From: Ralstonia sp. ASV6
Lineage (GTDB): Bacteria; Pseudomonadota; Gammaproteobacteria; Burkholderiales; Burkholderiaceae
DNA: 64,000 bases
Direction: 5' to 3'
Assembly (NCBI RefSeq): GCF_016429285.1
Contig: NZ_JAELUI010000002.1
Coordinates: 27,886 to 91,885 of the forward strand
Shown here: positions 1 to 8,443 of the stretch, in pieces
Position numbering within the stretch: position 1 is the first letter of the stretch
Layout of the letters: each line of letters opens with the position of its first letter
Made by a program: the position numbers and the translations under genes
The notes under the pieces: generated by a model
Database searches by the model: none
What the model was told of the DNA's origin: nothing
Seen by the model: the letters and a program-made list of their open reading frames with translations, nothing else

Positions 1-1163
1 CCTCATACCCGTTCAACGGCTACATGGACGAGGTTCGGTTCACCAAAGGCGTGGCTCGCTATACCGCGACGTTCACCCCTCCGACAGCTCCTTTCCCCAG
101 TGTAGGGACCGGCAATGGCGACCCCTATGCCAGCAACGTGTCGCTGCTGCTGCACTGTGACGGCGCGAACAACAGCACTTCGTTCACCGATACGTCGTCC
201 TATGGCCATACGGTGACTGCATACGGCAACTGCATGGTCAGCGCGACGAACCCGAAATTCGGTAGTGGCTGCTGCCTGTCGCAGGGAGCCTGGGCGGATC
301 ACTTGGAGATCGCCGCCGGCAACGGCCCAGAGTTCGACCTGTCCAATGGCGACTTCACCATCGAAGGCTGGATGCTGATCACCGGCCTGGGGGCTTCGGG
401 TGGCGCGCTCGTCAGTCGGTGGGGGATCGGTCCCAGCACAAATGCTGACTGGATTGTCTACGTGGATTCGAGCCGTCAGCTTGGCTTCTTTGTCAACGGC
501 AGCCAAGTTATTCCCGACACATCGGCCACGGCCATGCCGGTGGACACGAACTACCACCACGTGGCTGTGACCCGTCAGGGCAGCACGATCCGCCTGTTTC
601 TCGACGGTAAGCAGATCGGCTCGGCCACGTTCACGGGCACCGTCCAGAACTCGGCCGGCCAGCCAATCCGCACGCACGTGTGGAATGACACGGTGAACAG
701 CCGCTTGGATGGCCGTATCGACGAGATTCGCATCACCAAGGGCGTGGCGCGCTATACGGCGGATTTCACGGTACCGACCACCGCCTTCCCCGACCCCGGC
801 GTGGCTCCGGTGATCCAGAAGTACACCAAGTTCATCGGCACTCAATCGCGCCTGGTGAAGAACATCCGCAGCCTGGCGCCAGGCAATACCAGCCGCATCT
901 TCCGTACGCACCGTGTCACCGACTACTACGACGGCGGATCGAAGCCGATCGCCGGCAAGGTCACAGTAAATGACAACCCAGACAGTCGGATGGTGCGGCT
1001 GTTCGACCTGCGAAGCGCGCGTCTCCTGCGTGTCACCTGGAGCGCGCCTGATGGCACGTATTCGTTTCCAGGCATGGACCCTAACCGCGACTATTTCGTG
1101 GTTGGTCACGACTACACGAAGACGTTTAACGCGGTGATCCAAGACCGGGTGAGGCCCGCATGA
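1..1163 (+). CDS. Phage tail/fibre protein with LamG (concanavalin A-like) domains, 5'-truncated
   Basis: The reading frame is already open at the window edge, so the true start lies upstream and only the C-terminal ~386 residues are seen. The first visible residues (YMDEVRFTKGVARYTATF) are the end of one LamG repeat. A complete second repeat follows and ends with a near-identical segment (DEIRITKGVARYTADFT, about codons 233-250 from the first ATG at 24). The ~110 C-terminal residues look like a small beta-sandwich with a carboxypeptidase-regulatory character. LamG repeats are beta-sandwich glycan-binding modules found on tail fibres and phage decoration proteins, so a virion surface/host-recognition role is inferred. 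The stop overlaps the next start (ATGA), indicating translational coupling inside a tail-gene operon. Confidence 0.75.
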   Translation, partial: SYPFNGYMDEVRFTKGVARYTATFTPPTAPFPSVGTGNGDPYASNVSLLLHCDGANNSTSFTDTSSYGHTVTAYGNCMVSATNPKFGSGCCLSQGAWADHLEIAAGNGPEFDLSNGDFTIEGWMLITGLGASGGALVSRWGIGPSTNADWIVYVDSSRQLGFFVNGSQVIPDTSATAMPVDTNYHHVAVTRQGSTIRLFLDGKQIGSATFTGTVQNSAGQPIRTHVWNDTVNSRLDGRIDEIRITKGVARYTADFTVPTTAFPDPGVAPVIQKYTKFIGTQSRLVKNIRSLAPGNTSRIFRTHRVTDYYDGGSKPIAGKVTVNDNPDSRMVRLFDLRSARLLRVTWSAPDGTYSFPGMDPNRDYFVVGHDYTKTFNAVIQDRVRPA

Positions 1164-1588
1164 CGCTGAATTTTGCCCAGACGGTTCTCACGGATCGCTT
1201 GCAAGCCCTGACCCGTGCGCTTGATGCCGACACTGCACCTGGACGCATCAACCTCTACAGTGGCCCGCGTCCGGCGCCAGGGGCGAATGTCACCAGCCAA
1301 ACACTGCTGGCGTCCATCCCGTTCCAAAAACCCAGCTCTGGCGGCGTCGTTAACAACGTGCTGACGTTGAACTATGTGGCCGGCCCGGTCCTGGCCGTGG
1401 GCACGGGCGTCGCTGTTTGGGCTCGCTTTGTCTCCGGCGGCGGGGGATACGTTGCTGACATGGATGTGTCGCCCGTCCTGATGCCGGACGGGCTGCCAGG
1501 CACATCTGAAATCCAACTCGACAACACGCAGATATATGCCGGCGGCTCGGTCACCATCCGAGACGTTGCGAAGCTGACGGAGCTTTGA
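1160..1588 (+). CDS. Hypothetical phage structural protein
   Basis: This 142-residue protein starts in the ATGA overlap with the LamG gene and ends 4 bases before the next gene, so it sits firmly inside the tail operon. It has no signal peptide, membrane segment or cysteine. It is rich in Gly, Val and Thr, with a mostly beta pattern, and the N-terminal ~20 residues are more helical. The family is not recognised. Its position between a LamG protein and a baseplate-like protein suggests a small tail or fibre-attachment protein, but this is inference from context only. Confidence 0.6.
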   Translation: MTLNFAQTVLTDRLQALTRALDADTAPGRINLYSGPRPAPGANVTSQTLLASIPFQKPSSGGVVNNVLTLNYVAGPVLAVGTGVAVWARFVSGGGGYVADMDVSPVLMPDGLPGTSEIQLDNTQIYAGGSVTIRDVAKLTEL

Positions 1589-1592
1589 GTCG

Positions 1593-3521
1593 ATGCCTGG
1601 CTATACCCCGTCCACCGATCTGGATTTCCACGGCGCGTACACACCGCCTGCAGGGAATGCAGTCGACCTGGCCATGCCCGCGTCGGGCGGCCCGGTTGCG
1701 AATCGTGGGTCGGTGCACCTGGTGTACGCCAAGCCAGTGCTGGCAATCGCCGCAACGGTCGCCAAGCCCCCTAATCGTGACGCACACCTGGTGATGGTTA
1801 AGGCCGCGCCGGTACTGCGCGTGGTGGCGCACTACGACCTGTTGGTGACGCGGCCGTTTGGCCCGGAAGTGCACGTCCGCCATCAATCCGCGATCCGCAC
1901 GCGGGCAGACACACGGGGCGAGTACCAGGTCGGCACGCCGGCGTCGGCCGACGTCGTCACCGAGTGGAACACGGCGCAGAAGCTGGCAGACGCGGTCGTG
2001 CGCGACGAGTGGCAAAGCTCAACTCCGCACAAGGTGGTCGGCCTTCTGCAGCACCAAGTCGCTAAACCGCTGGCTGGCAATGCCATCGGCGGCAAGTTCG
2101 TTGACCTGGTGCCGCACAAGCCCCTGTCGCGGGTGCGCTGGCAGAAGGCACAGCCGGGCAACACCTCCGCCATAGGTTTCCGCCACCAGCAAGGCGCCCC
2201 GATCAAGCGCACGTCGGCCGAGCCATGGCAGATGGCCAAGCCATTTGGCGGCTCTCCCATGCTCATGACGTCCAAGGTGGGCACGCCATTCTCGGCGCTG
2301 GACCGCGTGCGCTGGCAAGGCAGCCGGCAGGCGCCGGCTGGAAAAGAAGACGACAGTAAGCCACCGGTTAAGCCGCCGTACCAGGGTACGGGCGACCTAG
2401 TGTTTATCTGCCCGTGGCTGGACTACGCCGGTGACGACGTGCTGCTCAAGTTCGGCAAATACCCCTGCAAGGAAGCCGAGCCAAAACCACCAGGCTCCAC
2501 CATCGTGGTGCCTGTTAAGAGGGTCTATATCGTGATCAACAACGTGCTGCTGCGGCGGGTTGACGGCAACGTGGAGCTGCCGACCACCTCCCTGTCGCTG
2601 ACCATCGAGGCAGACGGCTGGACTTGGGGCTTTAACGCGTCCATCGAGCGAAGCGCAGAGGATGCGGTGGCCCCAGCAAGCGACGGCACGCCCGTCGAGC
2701 TGGAGGCGGTCATCAATGGTACGGCGTACCGCCTGCTGGCCGACAAACGACGGCGCGACCGCGAGTTTGGCAAGGCCGTCGTACGCGTTACCGGTCGTGG
2801 CAAGTCGGGCATCTTGGATGCACCGGATGCGCGAATCATGAGCTTTACCAACACGCAGGCCCGCACTGCACAGCAGCTCATGAATGACGCGCTGACCATC
2901 AACGGCGCCAGCATCGGTTGGGCCGTCGACTGGCGCCTGACTGACTGGCTGGTGCCCGCCGGTGCTTGGGTCCACCAGGGCACCTACAAGACCGCTCTGC
3001 AGGCCATTGCAGGCGCTGCAGGTGCCTACATCCAGCCAGACCCGTCCCTGGCCAAGCTGGTGGTGCTACCGCGTTATCCCGTGGCGCCGTGGAACTGGGG
3101 CACCGTGACGCCCGATATCGTGTTGCCGTCCGACGTCACCAGCCGAGAGGGAGTCGAGGACGTGCGCCTCCCGCGCTACAACCGTGTATTCGTCTCCGGC
3201 CAGGCTCAGGGCATTCTTGGCCAGGTCACCCGTGCCGGCACGGATGGCAGCATCGAGGCCCCCATGGTCACCGATGCGCTGATCACGCATGCAGACGCGG
3301 CGCGCCAGCGTGGCCTGGCCATCCTGGGCGACACCGGCAACCAGGCTCTGTTGTCCCTGCGCCTGCCAGTCCTGCCGGAGACCGGAATCATCACGCCGGG
3401 CAAGTTTGTGCAATACGTCGACGAAGGCGTGACCCGCATCGGCATCGTGCGCGGCACGTCGGTCGACGTGGGCATGCCCGAGATCTGGCAAACCATTGGA
3501 GTGGAAACCCATGTTTCTTAA
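1593..3521 (+). CDS. Phage tail/baseplate hub-like protein
   Basis: This is a 642-residue protein without signal peptide or membrane segments. The N-terminal ~250 residues are Pro/Ala-rich and low in recognisable fold. They contain repeated K-P-x and R-x-R-W-Q motifs (for example RVRWQKAQPGN and RVRWQGSRQAP) that look like degenerate internal repeats. From about residue 310 onward the protein is a compact domain with beta-rich segments resembling gpD/gp27-type baseplate hub proteins. The C-terminus carries a 'GKFVQY..GVTRIGIVRG' segment of the kind seen at the end of such tail proteins. The hub assignment is structural guesswork. That it is a tail gene is well supported by neighbours and by the overlap with the next frame. 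Confidence 0.6.
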   Translation: MPGYTPSTDLDFHGAYTPPAGNAVDLAMPASGGPVANRGSVHLVYAKPVLAIAATVAKPPNRDAHLVMVKAAPVLRVVAHYDLLVTRPFGPEVHVRHQSAIRTRADTRGEYQVGTPASADVVTEWNTAQKLADAVVRDEWQSSTPHKVVGLLQHQVAKPLAGNAIGGKFVDLVPHKPLSRVRWQKAQPGNTSAIGFRHQQGAPIKRTSAEPWQMAKPFGGSPMLMTSKVGTPFSALDRVRWQGSRQAPAGKEDDSKPPVKPPYQGTGDLVFICPWLDYAGDDVLLKFGKYPCKEAEPKPPGSTIVVPVKRVYIVINNVLLRRVDGNVELPTTSLSLTIEADGWTWGFNASIERSAEDAVAPASDGTPVELEAVINGTAYRLLADKRRRDREFGKAVVRVTGRGKSGILDAPDARIMSFTNTQARTAQQLMNDALTINGASIGWAVDWRLTDWLVPAGAWVHQGTYKTALQAIAGAAGAYIQPDPSLAKLVVLPRYPVAPWNWGTVTPDIVLPSDVTSREGVEDVRLPRYNRVFVSGQAQGILGQVTRAGTDGSIEAPMVTDALITHADAARQRGLAILGDTGNQALLSLRLPVLPETGIITPGKFVQYVDEGVTRIGIVRGTSVDVGMPEIWQTIGVETHVS

Positions 3522-3735
3522 CCCCTATCGCCTTCTGCTCAACCTGCTGCCCGATCCCGCGCTGCAGGTCGGCAAAGTCATCACGATCACGGGTGGCGTG
3601 GCTGCCATTCAACTGCCAGGCGGCGGCATGGCATCGGCGCGTGGCGATGCCGCGCCTAACGATTGGGTGTTCTTCAGGGATGGGCGGATCGAGGGCAAGG
3701 CCCCGACGCTGCCGGTGGAGGTAATCGAGGTTTGA
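3511..3735 (+). CDS. Small phage protein, SH3/OB-like, downstream of baseplate gene
   Basis: This 74-residue protein starts within the last codons of the preceding gene. The ATG at 3511 is chosen over a TTG at 3496 because a GGAG-type ribosome site lies at 3498-3501, about 9 bases upstream. The body (GKVITITGGVAAIQLPGG, then NDWVFFRDGRIEG) has the alternating pattern of a small five-stranded barrel. Such short barrel proteins are common immediately after the hub gene in tailed phages. The precise function is unknown, and the operon appears to end here. Confidence 0.6.
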   Translation: MFLNPYRLLLNLLPDPALQVGKVITITGGVAAIQLPGGGMASARGDAAPNDWVFFRDGRIEGKAPTLPVEVIEV

Positions 3736-3856
3736 GTGAAGAGGGCGACGGCCAGGTGCGCTAACACCAGGCCGCCATCCTGACCCACAGAATCAAGCTG
3801 TGAGCCAAGACCAAGGCCCCCTGCCATGTCGACATAGCGGGCGGAGCCTATCAGTT

Positions 3857-3871
3857 TTTAACCATGTTAAA
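3857..3871. promoter_or_regulatory. Perfect palindrome upstream of the phage adenine methyltransferase
   Basis: TTTAACCATGTTAAA is a perfect inverted repeat with 6-base arms and a 3-base centre. It ends 11 bases before the methyltransferase ATG at 3883. Its position between the tail operon and the methylase suggests a repressor-binding site, but no partner regulator is visible in the window. Confidence 0.35.
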
Positions 3872-3882
3872 CAGGCTTGCAC

Positions 3883-4680
3883 ATGTATCAGAATGCTGTT
3901 CCGGTTGTGCCTTGGATTGGTGGAAAGCGGCGCCTTGCCGACAAGCTGCTGCCGTTGTTCCCCGAGCATGAGTGCTACGTCGAGGTGTTTTGCGGCGGCG
4001 CTGCGCTGTATTTCCTGCGCCAGGTGCCGGCGGCCGTCGAGGTGTTAAACGACATCAACGGCGACCTGGTCAACCTGTACCGCGTCGTGCAGCACCACCT
4101 GGAGGAGTTTGTCCGGCAGTTCAAATGGGCGCTGTCGTCACGCCAGGTGTTCAAGTGGCTGCAGATGACCAATCCCGTGACGCTGACCGATATCCAGCGC
4201 GCGGCGCGGTTCTTCTACCTGCAGCACCACGCCTTTGGTGGCAAGGTCGACGGCCAGTCTTACGGCACGGCCACCACGGCCCCGATGGTCAACCTCCTGC
4301 GCATCGAGGAAAACCTGTCGGCTGCCCATCTGCGCCTGGCAGCGACCAACATCGAGAACCTATCCTGGACCGAGTGTGTGCGGCGCTATGACCGCCCGCA
4401 TACGTTCTTCTACATGGACCCGCCGTACTGGCAAACCGAGGGCTACGGCGTGCCGTTCGGCTTCGAGAACTACGTGGAGATGGCCGAGCTGATGCGGACC
4501 TGCAAGGGGCGCGTGATGGTGTCCATCAACGACCACCCGGATATCCGGCGCGTGTTTGAGGGGCACCACGTGGCCGAGCTGGACATCAAGTACAGCCTAG
4601 GCCAGGCGCATGGGAAGCCGCAGACCAGCGGCGAGCTGGTGATCACCAACTGGAAGCCGGGCGACGGCTGCCTGTTTTAA
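3883..4680 (+). CDS. D12-class (Dam-like) DNA N6-adenine methyltransferase, prophage
   Basis: This 265-residue enzyme transfers a methyl group from S-adenosylmethionine to adenine in DNA. Residues 10-20 (PWIGGKRRLAD) and VFCGG at 35-39 form the AdoMet-binding motifs. DPPY at 179-182 is the catalytic motif IV, and the target-recognition region lies between them. The order and length fit the alpha-group D12 family. The ATG at 3883 is preferred over a TTG two codons upstream, with a weak AGG ribosome site at 3873-3875. No cognate restriction endonuclease is adjacent, so it is best read as a solitary phage methylase that may protect phage DNA or alter host regulation. The sequence specificity cannot be read from the sequence. 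Confidence 0.88.
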   Translation: MYQNAVPVVPWIGGKRRLADKLLPLFPEHECYVEVFCGGAALYFLRQVPAAVEVLNDINGDLVNLYRVVQHHLEEFVRQFKWALSSRQVFKWLQMTNPVTLTDIQRAARFFYLQHHAFGGKVDGQSYGTATTAPMVNLLRIEENLSAAHLRLAATNIENLSWTECVRRYDRPHTFFYMDPPYWQTEGYGVPFGFENYVEMAELMRTCKGRVMVSINDHPDIRRVFEGHHVAELDIKYSLGQAHGKPQTSGELVITNWKPGDGCLF

Positions 4681-4696
4681 CCGAAGGGAGAGCCGC

Positions 4697-4891
4697 ATGC
4701 GCTGGTGCAGCTATTGTGGAGGGGGGCATCCGGTCGATCTATGCCCGAAGACCTGGGGAGGGAGTGCCAGGCGCATCACTCTGCGTTGTGGCTATTGCGG
4801 CTCCAGCGGCCATGTCACGGACTTCTGCCCGAAGACTGCCGCCGGCGCCGGCAACCGTCGCGCGAACCCGGCCGGCGAGTTCATCGACTAG
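4697..4891 (+). CDS. Tandem zinc-knuckle (CCHC) mini-protein, prophage
   Basis: This 64-residue protein lies 16 bases after the methylase stop and has the ribosome site AAGGGAG just upstream. It contains two cysteine/histidine motifs: C4-x2-C7-x3-H11-x4-C16 and, after a 14-residue linker, C31-x2-C34-x4-H39-x4-C44. The second is a canonical retroviral-type zinc knuckle and the first is one residue short. Each is followed by P-K-T. Zinc knuckles of this size usually bind single-stranded nucleic acid. Cotranscription with the methylase suggests a nucleic-acid-linked role, reminiscent of Com/Mom-type regulators of phage modification genes, but that link is only an analogy. Confidence 0.65.
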   Translation: MRWCSYCGGGHPVDLCPKTWGGSARRITLRCGYCGSSGHVTDFCPKTAAGAGNRRANPAGEFID

Positions 4892-4916
4892 GCGTAGAAT
4901 TCAGCCGCGCAAGATG

Positions 4917-4951
4917 CCAAATCGCGCGCAAAACAAGGCCAAATCGCGCGC
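4917..4951. repeat. Direct repeat, 13-mer with 22-base period
   Basis: CCAAATCGCGCGC occurs at 4917-4929 and again at 4939-4951, exactly 22 bases (about two helical turns) apart, just beyond the last prophage gene. Only two copies are present. Confidence 0.6.
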
Positions 4952-4968
4952 GACGTTACACTGCCCTA

Positions 4969-5082
4969 GATGGCGCCTTGAATTTGTGTAAGCGGGCGGA
5001 AAAAAGACGGGGAACTGTCTGAGCGAAGCGAGTTTTCCCCGTCTCCGCCCGGTTACACAAATTCAAGGGATGGGTCGCCATC
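4969..5082. repeat. Long imperfect inverted repeat at the prophage/host boundary
   Basis: Nested complementary arms can fold into one long hairpin. GATGGCG (4969-4975) pairs with 5076-5082, CCTTGAATTTGTGTAA (4976-4991) pairs with 5053-5068, CGGGCGG (4993-4999) largely pairs with 5045-5052, and GACGGGGAA (5006-5014) pairs with 5035-5043. The loop contains GAGCGAAGCGAG. It lies between the last phage gene and the first host gene, and similar-looking intergenic elements are familiar from Burkholderiaceae chromosomes. It could be a dispersed repeat or a terminator. Confidence 0.65.
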
Positions 5083-5093
5083 TTGGGCGCGCC

Positions 5094-5128
5094 TTTCTTT
5101 GCTTACTTTCTTTGGCAAGACAAAGAAA
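5094..5128. terminator. Hairpin with repeated TTTCTTTG arms
   Basis: TTTCTTTG occurs at 5094-5101 and 5107-5114. The second copy pairs perfectly with CAAAGAAA at 5121-5128 across a 6-base loop. The T-rich arm lies on one strand and the A-rich arm on the other, so it could terminate the minus-strand MFS gene. It is immediately next to the long inverted repeat and may be part of the same element. Confidence 0.5.
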
Positions 5129-5180
5129 ATGAGTCAGCCCCGGCAGGGGATGAAACAAGGGACGCACCAGCAACACAAAC

Positions 5181-6734
5181 TCAGCGCAAATGCCGCTGCA
5201 ACCAAATCGCCCCAGCACACACCAACGCAACCACCGCCCCCCAGGCGAAAAGGTCTCCCACAGCCAGCAACGTCGCCTGCCGATCAATCTCAGCAGAAAT
5301 CCGCACCAACTCAATCCCCTGCAACGGATGCGGCCACTGCCAGGCAGGTGTGAGCGCACTCACATGCCCCACCAGATCCGTCCGATGCTGCGCCTGCCCC
5401 CGTTGCAGCAGCAGCGTGGCCCCCATCGTCCCGAAGGCCTGCGCCCAGGCCCGCATGATCCCCTTGAACTGATATGCGTGGCCGAAATCCTTGGCCGGCA
5501 GATCCACGTACGTCAGCCCCGCCACCTGAATCACCACAAACATCCCAACCATGCCTTCGATCATGAAGGCCGGCGCCACCGCCGCCACGCCCGCACCCGG
5601 CATCGCCACATGCGACATCCACAGCAGCGCCGTGGCCATCAGCACAAAGCCGATAGAGATCAGCACGCGCTTGGGCGGCAGTACGTTGGTCAACTGGAAG
5701 TTCAGGAAGCCCAGCACCACCGTCACCAGCCCCCCCAGGCTGATAAGTTGCGCAGTGGTTTCATAGCGAAACCCCAGGCCGTTCTGTAGCAGGCTCGATG
5801 AGAGAAAGCTCCACGCGCTGGCAAACATGTAATAGATGGCGTAGAAGACCATCCCCATCATGAAGCGGCGTTGCAGCGTGGCACGCAAGTCCACCCACGG
5901 CAGCGGGTGCCCGGTCTGGCGGATGCCGACCCAGATGATGAGCGCCACCACGGCAATGATCGGCACCACCTGCGCGGGCGAGCCATCCGGGTGCACGAAG
6001 CGCGCCTGCTGAAACCCGTGCAGCGCAATCAGCGCAGCCAGCCCGAACGCAATGGCCGACGGCCAGTCAAGCGAAGCGAAGTCGCCCTTGCGCTCATGCA
6101 TTTTCGGGTGCGGGTAGAACGCCGCCACCAGAACGCACACCACCACGGCCACCAGCAACTGTGCAACGAAGGTGGCGCGCCAGCCAAACTGCTCGTTCAG
6201 CGCCGCCGACAGGATCGGCGACACGCAACTCAGCCCGAAGATGCCGTAGATCATCCCCTTCATCATCGTGCGGCGTTCATGCGCCGGGCTGTGCTGTACA
6301 AAGATGCGCGACGTGGAGAGCATCGGCCCGCCGCCAAACCCCTGCACGGCCCGGCCAACGATCAGCATCGTGCCGCCCTCGGCTGCCGCGCACATCAGCG
6401 TGCCGACGATGAACACCCCCAGAGACAGCAGCGTGTGCTTGCGGTACGTCATGTGATCGGCCAGCCGGCCCATCACCAGAATCGCCAGGCTGGCCGCTGC
6501 CGCATAGGCCGTCACAGCCCACAGATACACATCCTGTGACGCCAGCACCCCGCCTTCGATATGCGGCCCCGCAATCGAAAACATCAGGTTGGACATGTAA
6601 TCCACGCCCGTCGCCAGGCCGATCACCATGCCCACCATGCGCAACTCCATCCGGCTGCCGACAGTCGACTCAGCAGCCGGGCGACGTGGCGCGGGGGTGG
6701 GAGAAACCATGTGGTCTGTGCTTGGCGTGTTCAT
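5181..6734 (-). CDS. MFS drug-efflux-type transporter (DHA2/EmrB-like, 14 TM)
   Basis: This membrane exporter of about 517 residues has the major-facilitator pattern, with a loop-2 motif after TM2 (MGRLADHMTYRK) and a motif-C-like segment near VGRAVQGFGGGPM. The length and extra helices fit the 14-TM DHA2 drug:H+ antiporter group. The start at 6734 (MNTPSTD) is preferred because an upstream ATG at 6776 would leave only 22 bases to the divergent LysR gene; the longer form cannot be excluded. No membrane-fusion partner is next to it. The head-to-head LysR gene is the likely regulator, and the substrate is unknown. Confidence 0.82.
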   Translation of the reverse strand: MNTPSTDHMVSPTPAPRRPAAESTVGSRMELRMVGMVIGLATGVDYMSNLMFSIAGPHIEGGVLASQDVYLWAVTAYAAAASLAILVMGRLADHMTYRKHTLLSLGVFIVGTLMCAAAEGGTMLIVGRAVQGFGGGPMLSTSRIFVQHSPAHERRTMMKGMIYGIFGLSCVSPILSAALNEQFGWRATFVAQLLVAVVVCVLVAAFYPHPKMHERKGDFASLDWPSAIAFGLAALIALHGFQQARFVHPDGSPAQVVPIIAVVALIIWVGIRQTGHPLPWVDLRATLQRRFMMGMVFYAIYYMFASAWSFLSSSLLQNGLGFRYETTAQLISLGGLVTVVLGFLNFQLTNVLPPKRVLISIGFVLMATALLWMSHVAMPGAGVAAVAPAFMIEGMVGMFVVIQVAGLTYVDLPAKDFGHAYQFKGIMRAWAQAFGTMGATLLLQRGQAQHRTDLVGHVSALTPAWQWPHPLQGIELVRISAEIDRQATLLAVGDLFAWGAVVALVCAGAIWLQRHLR

Positions 6735-6798
6735 GCTGGGATGGTAATTTGCCTGAAAACCGGCGGAAACCGCCATCCCACAAATTCATTGTTCAATT

Positions 6799-7764
6799 AT
6801 GCGAACGACGGACTGGAACGACTGGGACACTTTCTGCACCGTGGCCACCCTTGGCAGCTTCACGCGTGCGGCTGACCGGCTGGGGCTGCCCAAGTCATCG
6901 GTCAGCACAGCCGTGTCACGGCTGGAGGGCAAACTGGGCGTACGCCTGTTCGAGCGTAGTACGCGCCGCCTGCGTCTGACCGATGCCGGCGAGGCCCTGC
7001 TGCGCGATGCCGGCCCATTGTTCCAGCGGCTACGCGAAGTCTCGGAAGATGCGGCGGCGACGTTTCAGTCGCCGGCGGGCACCCTGCGCATTGCCATGCC
7101 ATATGAATTTGCCGCTCGACAATTTGCCGAGGTTGTGCTGGAAGTCATGCGCGAGCACACGGGCCTGCGCATCGAGGTGGATGTGGCCCCGCGCCAGATC
7201 GACCCGCTTGCCCAGGGCTACGACATCATGCTGACCGTGCCACGCGGACCGCTGCCCGATTCCGGCCTGGTCGCCCAGCGCGTATTCGACCTGCGGCGCG
7301 CGGTGGTGGTCGCCCCGCAATTGCTGGAGCGCCTGGGCCCGCTCACCCACCCGGATCAGCTGGCCGACTGGCCCTGCCTCGGTGTCTCGAACGAATCCGA
7401 ATGGCAGTTCCGCACGCCCGGCGGCGAGACCATCAACCTGCCGCTGGACTTCCGCATGCGCACCTCCAACAGCGAGTTGCGCATGCAGGCCGCCATTGCC
7501 GGCCTGGGTGTCGCGCGCATCACGTCCGTATTCGCCACCGACCTGATTGCTTCGGGTGCGCTGCAAGAGGTCTTGACCCATTTCCAATCCCCGCCGATGC
7601 GGGTGTACGCCGTCTTCCCGGGCCGCCGCCTGATGCCGGCCAAGGTGAAGGTGTTCATGGACGCCTTGCACCGCCGCATCGAGCGCTCCCGCCAGCATGC
7701 CGACGTCCGGCCTACCTTCGTTGACGAAACGACACCGCCGTGGCCGCCAGAATCCCTGCTCTGA
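6799..7764 (+). CDS. LysR-type transcriptional regulator
   Basis: This 321-residue regulator has an N-terminal winged helix (residues ~4-63, with FTRAADRLGLPKSSVSTAVS as recognition region) and the periplasmic-binding-protein-like effector domain from about 90 to 295. The subgroup with W-x-x-W-D-T-F at the start resembles the DhcR/CrgA-like regulators. It is divergent from the MFS exporter gene and probably controls it. No ribosome site is visible upstream of the ATG, so the start could be slightly off or initiation weak. The AT-rich 6,780-6,798 stretch is the likely shared promoter/operator zone. Confidence 0.9.
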   Translation: MRTTDWNDWDTFCTVATLGSFTRAADRLGLPKSSVSTAVSRLEGKLGVRLFERSTRRLRLTDAGEALLRDAGPLFQRLREVSEDAAATFQSPAGTLRIAMPYEFAARQFAEVVLEVMREHTGLRIEVDVAPRQIDPLAQGYDIMLTVPRGPLPDSGLVAQRVFDLRRAVVVAPQLLERLGPLTHPDQLADWPCLGVSNESEWQFRTPGGETINLPLDFRMRTSNSELRMQAAIAGLGVARITSVFATDLIASGALQEVLTHFQSPPMRVYAVFPGRRLMPAKVKVFMDALHRRIERSRQHADVRPTFVDETTPPWPPESLL

Positions 7765-7799
7765 TCCCAAGACGCTTTCCTCTAGATACACATACGACG

Positions 7800-8282
7800 A
7801 TGCGCCCCTTTGCCCGCTCCCTCGCCCTTCTCCTGACCATCGGCACGCTTTGCACGACTGCCTGCTCCCGCGCCGAAGACATCGGCAGCGTCAGCACCAA
7901 TTTCCGCCTCACCGGCTCCGACAAGATCGTCATCGAGGCTTTTGACGATCCGCTCGTACAGGGGGTCACCTGCTACGTATCGCGGGCCCGCACAGGTGGT
8001 ATCAAGGGCACGCTGGGCGTGGCCGAAGACGTGAGCGAGGCTGCCGTGGCCTGCCGGCAGGTCGGCGACATCACCTTCGTCAAGCCGCTGCCCCAGCAGG
8101 ACGACATGTTCACGCAGCGCCTGTCGCTCGTCTTCAAGACGCTGCATGTGGTGCGCACGGTCGATCGCAAACGCAACGTACTGGTCTACCTGACCTATTC
8201 GGACAAGGTCATTTCCGGTAGCCCCAAGAACAGCGTGACGGCGGTGCCGATCCCGGCCAGCCAGCCGATTCCAGTCAAGTAA
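7800..8282 (+). CDS. creA: CreA family exported protein
   Basis: This 160-residue CreA-family protein has an N-terminal signal (positive MRPFARS, then a hydrophobic LALLLTIGTLC core) ending near TTACSR, which could serve either signal peptidase I or, less ideally, a lipobox cysteine. The conserved body runs from DKIVIEAFDDPLVQGVTCYVS through the paired cysteines to the C-terminal V-Y-L-x-Y-S-D-K. CreA is widespread in proteobacteria and its function is not established. The ATG at 7800 is chosen because it places the signal peptide at the N-terminus; an upstream in-frame GTG adds 20 non-signal residues. It stands alone as a transcription unit downstream of the LysR gene. Confidence 0.88.
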   Translation: MRPFARSLALLLTIGTLCTTACSRAEDIGSVSTNFRLTGSDKIVIEAFDDPLVQGVTCYVSRARTGGIKGTLGVAEDVSEAAVACRQVGDITFVKPLPQQDDMFTQRLSLVFKTLHVVRTVDRKRNVLVYLTYSDKVISGSPKNSVTAVPIPASQPIPVK

Positions 8283-8443
8283 GCGGCCGGAAGCGCCCTG
8301 CGCACCGCATTGGTGCGTCGCAACGTAAGCGTGGTAGCCAAACAACGCCAGCTGGTGCATACGTAGGCTTACGTATGGTGCATTGCAATATTTGGTCTAT
8401 CATAGGGGTATTCCCTAACCGGGAAATCCCTAAGAGGCCAATC

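Noticed and set aside
2966..3724. 252-codon Arg/His/Pro-rich frame on the plus strand
   Set aside because: Alternate frame of the hub-like gene; composition is that of a shadow frame.
8375..8443. Upstream extension of the small gene at 8444 to 8375
   Set aside because: The ribosome site AAGAGG lies inside that extension and correctly spaced before the ATG at 8444.
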